64,000 nucleotides of DNA from positions 1 through 64,000 of the forward strand of contig CAJXNH010000010.1 in NCBI GenBank assembly GCA_913057245.1, in the 5' to 3' direction. How positions within the stretch are numbered: the stretch's first letter is position 1; every line of letters starts with the position of its first letter. Positions 60,264 through 64,000 of the stretch are shown here, one piece after another. Made by a program: the position numbers and the translations under genes. The notes beneath the pieces were generated by a model, which saw nothing but the letters and a program-made list of their open reading frames with translations, was not told the DNA's origin and ran no database searches. The DNA comes from an uncultured Phaeodactylibacter sp. (GTDB lineage: Bacteria > Bacteroidota > Bacteroidia > Chitinophagales > Saprospiraceae).

Positions 60264-62507
60264 ATGAAAAGCAAACTGCGGATTATCTCTGTCGCCACCT
60301 TTCTGGTACTGGCAGCCATCAGCGGGTACTACGTTACCCAATTGCAATTCTCTTTCGATTTCGAACAGTTCTTCCCGGAAGGGGACGAAGACTTGGAGTT
60401 CTTCCGGGACTTTGTGGAGAACTTCGAGGGGGATGACAACTTTCTGCTCGTCGCAGTACGCCGGGAGCAGGGCGTCTTTGAACAGGATTTCCTGGAGCGG
60501 TTTCACGATTTTACGCTGTCCACCCGCGATTTGCCTTATATCGAAGAAAGCCAGTCGCTGACTAAGTTTTCCTACCCGGTACGTACGCCATTCGCGATCA
60601 CTACCGTACCAGCCATTCACATCGATCAACCGGAACGCCTCCCGGCCGATAGTGCCCGTATTCTTTCGGACGAGCGCTTTGTGCACAACCTGATTTCAGA
60701 GGACGGTAAAACGCTCGTGGTATTCCTCAAGACCATTCCCAGCATACAACTCGATCAGGCACGCGAGCTCATGGCCGCTCTGGATGAGCAGATCAATACC
60801 TACGGTTTCGAAGAATACCACTACCTCGGGCGGCCCTATTTTCAAAAGGAACTGGTGGATATGCAAAAGCGGGAAATCACCGTATCTGCTATCATCTCGG
60901 GTCTTTTGGTTACGCTGATTATGTTCGTCATCTTCCGCAAGCCCTGGGGCATCTTCGTAGCGCTGGTGTCTATTGGGCTGGGTATGTTGCTATTTATGGG
61001 GCTGCTGGGCGCTACCGGGCGGGAGCTGAACGCCATGGCTGCGCTCTACCCTGTGCTGATGATTATCGTGGGGACTTCGGATGTCATCCACATCATGTCC
61101 AAATACATCGATGAACTGCGGAAAGGCGAGCGGCAGGACAAAGCCATCGTAACCGCCATCAAGGAAATCGGGCTGGCCACGCTCCTGACTTCCATCACTA
61201 CGGCGATCGGATTTGCCTCCCTGCTCACCAGCAAGGTGGGGCCTATTCGTGAATTTGGCATTAATGCTGCTATTGGAGTAATGGTGGCTTACGTGACCGT
61301 AATTTTCTTCACCACAGCGGTGCTTTCCTGGTTCCGTGCCGATCAGATTATCAAACTGGGCAAGGGGCAGGCTTTTTGGGAAAAGTCCATGGACTGGGCA
61401 TACCACTTCACCCTGCGCCACCCCAGCCGCATTGCACTGGCTGCCGTGGTGACTTTGGGCATTGCCTTCTGGGGCATTTCCCGCATTACGACCAACTACG
61501 GCATCATCAACAATATGCCAATTGGCGAGAAAATTACTGAGGATTTCAAATTTTTTGAGAAAAACCTGACCGGTTTCCGCCCCATGGAATTCGCAGTATT
61601 TGCCAAAGAGGGCTACAAAGCCACCGACTGGGCTGTGATGCGGGAAATTGCCAAAGTGGAAAACCACCTGAAGGAGTATCCCTCCGTACAAGCCGTAGCT
61701 TCGATCACGGCCGTCTACAAGAGCATCAATCAGATGATGAAAAATAACGCGCCCGAAGCCTACGCCATGCCTGAAACGGAGGCAGACTTTGAGCGCTATC
61801 AGCGGATGGCCCGCCGGGTGCCCAAGCTGAATGTGAATGTGCTCCTGAGCAAAGATGAGACCAAAGCCCGCATCACTTCACGGGTGCAGGACATCGGCGC
61901 AGACAGCATCAAAGCCATAGGCGAGGACATCGACCGATGGATCACCATGAATACGGACACTTCGGTGGTGGCCTTTCAGCGGACCGGCACCGGGCTGATT
62001 ATCGATAAGAATGCCGAGTATGTGCGTCGCGATCTGCTCTATGGGCTCGGCATGGCCATTCTGATTGTGAGCGTGCTGATGGCCATACTTTTTCAGAATA
62101 TCAAGATGCTGCTGATTTCCTTGTTGCCCAATATTTTCCCCCTGATACTGGCGGGGGCGCTGCTGGGTTTCCTGGGCATTGAGCTGGAAGCCGGTGTGTC
62201 CATTGTCTTTGCCGTGATTTTTGGCATCGCTGTAGATGATACCATACACTTCCTCAGTAAATACAAACTAGCTAAAAACAAGGGGCTGGAACTGGAGCCC
62301 GCTATGCGCATCACCTTTTTGGAAACGGGGAAGGCCATCGTGCTGACCTCCATTATCCTGTTTTTTGGCTTCCTGGTGATGCTGTTCTCCATCCACCCGC
62401 CGAGTGTGACGATTGGGCTGCTGATCAGCCTGACCCTTTTGAGTGCCCTGATTAGTGATTTGCTGCTCATCCCATTGCTGATCCGCTGGATTATGCCGAA
62501 ATCCTAG
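60264..62507 (+). CDS. RND/MMPL-family membrane transporter
   Basis: A protein of 747 residues from the ATG at 60264 (MKSKLRIISVATFLVL). It has the RND plan: one helix, a periplasmic domain (about 40-200), five helices including GTSDVIHIMSKYIDEL, a second large periplasmic loop (about 400-590) and five more helices with the matching AVDDTIHFLSKYKLAKNKG. The GTSD/AVDD Asp residues in the helix-4-type segments are the proton-relay pair seen in MMPL and HpnN-like exporters. The cargo is probably a lipid or hydrophobic compound (family knowledge). Confidence 0.92.
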   Translation: MKSKLRIISVATFLVLAAISGYYVTQLQFSFDFEQFFPEGDEDLEFFRDFVENFEGDDNFLLVAVRREQGVFEQDFLERFHDFTLSTRDLPYIEESQSLTKFSYPVRTPFAITTVPAIHIDQPERLPADSARILSDERFVHNLISEDGKTLVVFLKTIPSIQLDQARELMAALDEQINTYGFEEYHYLGRPYFQKELVDMQKREITVSAIISGLLVTLIMFVIFRKPWGIFVALVSIGLGMLLFMGLLGATGRELNAMAALYPVLMIIVGTSDVIHIMSKYIDELRKGERQDKAIVTAIKEIGLATLLTSITTAIGFASLLTSKVGPIREFGINAAIGVMVAYVTVIFFTTAVLSWFRADQIIKLGKGQAFWEKSMDWAYHFTLRHPSRIALAAVVTLGIAFWGISRITTNYGIINNMPIGEKITEDFKFFEKNLTGFRPMEFAVFAKEGYKATDWAVMREIAKVENHLKEYPSVQAVASITAVYKSINQMMKNNAPEAYAMPETEADFERYQRMARRVPKLNVNVLLSKDETKARITSRVQDIGADSIKAIGEDIDRWITMNTDTSVVAFQRTGTGLIIDKNAEYVRRDLLYGLGMAILIVSVLMAILFQNIKMLLISLLPNIFPLILAGALLGFLGIELEAGVSIVFAVIFGIAVDDTIHFLSKYKLAKNKGLELEPAMRITFLETGKAIVLTSIILFFGFLVMLFSIHPPSVTIGLLISLTLLSALISDLLLIPLLIRWIMPKS

Positions 62508-63071
62508 CAGCATATCTCCGACAGGCTGCTAGAGCTTTGTTGGGCGTGGATGAAGGCTAAGGGCAAATTGTATTGGCAATAAGAATTCAGAGAAGCTGCA
62601 GGTTATCCCAGCTGTAGAAAGAAAATGCTTGTAGTGCCCGAGCTTTAAGAGTCATGCGCTTGTGGCTCAATCCAGTGATTAGATTCTTGCCCGATGGGAT
62701 TCGCTGACAGGGGGGCGAGTCCCTTGGGGGATATGTGGGTAATCTCCAATCTACTAAGGTTTCTCCCCGCGCCATAGGTGCGGAATGTGTTTTCCCCAAG
62801 GGATTGATGCCAAGCCCCAAGCAGCATGAAAAAGTTATGGAGCGCAGTCGCCTCTACAGGTTCAGTAGCTTACCTTCCGCACCTAACGGCGCGGCACCTG
62901 TGCGTTGGCATTTGGGTTACCGATATACGCATGGTTTAGCGATGGGCATCCAATGGCGCGGCAGCCCCAAATATAGCTACCCATTTCAAGCTTGACAAAA
63001 CACCGTGAAGTCTACAAAAAAACCTATCTTTCAGGGAGCCCCAAGTCGAAACCTATACTAAGCCCCCTAAT
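62508..63071. repeat. Gene-free gap with two interleaved inverted repeats
   Basis: No supported gene lies in these 564 bases. Arm pair A is TCCCTTGGGG (about 62719-62728) and CCCCAAGGGA (about 62795-62804). Arm pair B is CCGCGCCATAGGTGCGGAA (62767-62785) and TTCCGCACCTAACGGCGCGG (62875-62894). The order A, B, A', B' would give a pseudoknot-like fold. A short open frame at 62735-62995 has no family and no promoter. The region looks like a dispersed noncoding repeat, but only a whole-genome search would tell. Confidence 0.5.
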
Positions 63072-64000
63072 ATGGACTTCCGGCGATTATTCGACATCTT
63101 GCCCTATCAACAGCACTGCTTTCCCAACAAGAAAGCCCTTGCCATTCGCGAAAGCGTAGGCTGGCAATATTTTAGTACTCAAGACTGCGAGCAGATTGCT
63201 GCCCGTATTAGTGCCGGCTGGCTGGCGCTGGGGCTCAGGCGGGGCGACCGCGTGGCAATCCTGGCCGAACGCTGCAGCCCGCGCTGGCTGCTCATGGATA
63301 TCGCCCTGATGCAGGCCGGGCTCATCCCGGTGCCTGTACATAGCCACTGCAGCGACCGGGAGTTACAGTTCATCCTCAGGGAAGCCGGTGTAGGCTACGT
63401 CGTAACGGCCAACCGGGAGGCTACCGAAAAAGTACAGCAGATCAAGGAGCAATTACCGGATTTGAGGGAAGTGTATTGCATGCAGCCCCTGCCCGATCAT
63501 CCGAGTTGGGACGACCTGCTGACCGAGCCTACCGCCTCCGATCAGGAAAAACTGCAGGTACTCCGGGCCGCTATCCATGAAGAAGACCTGGCGACCATCG
63601 TCTACACCTCCGGTACTGCCGGCGAGCCTAAGGGCGTCATGCTTTCCCACCGCAATATCGTCAGCAACATCAAAGCCACCATCAGCCTTGTACCGGTCAA
63701 TGCGAATAGCCGGGTGATCAGCTTCCTGCCGCCAAGCCACATTTTCGAGCGCATGGTCAACTACGCTTACCTGGCCTGCGGCGCTTCGGTGTACTACTCC
63801 AATAACCCCGAAGAAACCCGCTATCTGATGCGCAAAGTGAAGCCGCATTACTTTACGGTAGTACCCCGCTTGCTGGAACGCGCCTACGACGAAATTCAGG
63901 AACGCATAGGGCAATTGCCCGTGCTGCCCCGCTGGGTGGCGCATTGGGCCATTCGGTTAGGGATGCAGTACCGGATGCGGCATCGGGGCCATCTTTTGTA
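63072..64000 (+). CDS. Long-chain acyl-CoA synthetase (AMP-forming), cut by the window edge
   Basis: The frame is open from the ATG at 63072 to the window end (309 codons). The AMP-binding phosphate loop is YTSGTAGEPKGVMLSHRNIV, present near residue 178, followed by SFLPPSHIFERMV and the PRLLERAYDEI segment typical of FadD-like enzymes of the FAA1 branch. It activates fatty acids as acyl-AMP and then acyl-CoA. The C-terminal half lies outside the window, so the specific branch cannot be fixed. Confidence 0.93.
   Translation, partial: MDFRRLFDILPYQQHCFPNKKALAIRESVGWQYFSTQDCEQIAARISAGWLALGLRRGDRVAILAERCSPRWLLMDIALMQAGLIPVPVHSHCSDRELQFILREAGVGYVVTANREATEKVQQIKEQLPDLREVYCMQPLPDHPSWDDLLTEPTASDQEKLQVLRAAIHEEDLATIVYTSGTAGEPKGVMLSHRNIVSNIKATISLVPVNANSRVISFLPPSHIFERMVNYAYLACGASVYYSNNPEETRYLMRKVKPHYFTVVPRLLERAYDEIQERIGQLPVLPRWVAHWAIRLGMQYRMRHRGHLL

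Noticed and set aside
62735-62995. Open frame of 86 residues in the gap before the acyl-CoA synthetase
   Set aside because: It has no recognisable family, no promoter or ribosome-binding signal, and it runs through the inverted-repeat arms; it is more likely chance coding in a noncoding repeat.

Overview
The window reads as chromosomal DNA of a Bacteroidota bacterium, most likely of the Saprospiria type (inference). The signs are: many promoters with the phylum-specific -7 element TAnnTTTG; a Kelch protein ending in a type IX secretion sorting tail; a TonB-dependent receptor paired with a DUF4249-type lipoprotein; many short lipoproteins and outer-membrane barrels ending signal peptides in AQ or LxxC; weak Shine-Dalgarno signals; and mid-range GC. 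No prophage, IS transposase or CRISPR array is visible.

Layout. 1-3.6 kb: cell-envelope proteins (one cut by the window edge, one lipoprotein broken by a 4-bp duplication). 3.7-7.7 kb: a PAS/GAF histidine kinase, then MazG-like, Dtd and SRAP genes on the minus strand. 7.7-8.3 kb: a gene-free stretch with a dense cluster of DnaA-box-like 9-mers and an AT-rich tract, the best candidate for the chromosomal origin; ctaA follows, with two more boxes behind it. 9.6-17.8 kb: yqeY, rsmA, pdxA, a TonB receptor/DUF4249 pair, an OmpA lipoprotein and an alpha/beta hydrolase. 17.9-26.4 kb: an M1 aminopeptidase, a giant DUF4175 coiled-coil protein, an RsbW-like kinase coupled to ybeY, and an MFS transporter. 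26.6-31.4 kb: the thrABC operon, with two GTTCCACGTGGAAC palindromes (parS-like) in and just after thrC. 31.5-38.3 kb: a second M1 peptidase, an Asp-rich lipoprotein with four PepSY-like repeats, the Kelch/T9SS protein and mvaD. 38.3-44.1 kb: rhodanese, an alpha-oxoamine synthase, Uma2, and an AraC/aldehyde dehydrogenase/DUF779 module. 44.2-50.6 kb: rlmD, a hybrid kinase/Hpt/response-regulator set, rfbA and a glycosyltransferase. 50.7-55.4 kb: lipoproteins, a thioredoxin/VWA pair, bcp and a PfkB kinase. 55.5-56.3 kb: a rearranged tRNA-Asn locus with a small GIY-YIG nuclease. 56.3-64 kb: pirin, DUF1328, a CDGSH protein, a SPOR/peptidoglycan-binding-like protein, an RND/MMPL exporter, a repeat-like gap and the start of an acyl-CoA synthetase.

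Genes that work together: thrA-thrB-thrC make threonine from aspartate semialdehyde and its precursors. The hybrid kinase, Hpt protein and response regulator form a likely phosphorelay upstream of the dTDP-sugar gene rfbA. AraC, aldehyde dehydrogenase and DUF779 look like an inducible aldehyde-oxidation module. rsmA, ybeY, rlmD and dtd serve ribosome maturation and translation quality control.

The two most notable items are (1) the origin-like cluster near 8 kb together with the two parS-like sites near 31 kb, with most genes to the right of 8 kb on the plus strand, and (2) the tRNA-Asn locus, where an intact tRNA gene sits between two broken copies that both carry a TCCCGGT...ACCGGGA palindrome in the anticodon arm, and where a GIY-YIG nuclease gene and its truncated repeat are part of the rearrangement.
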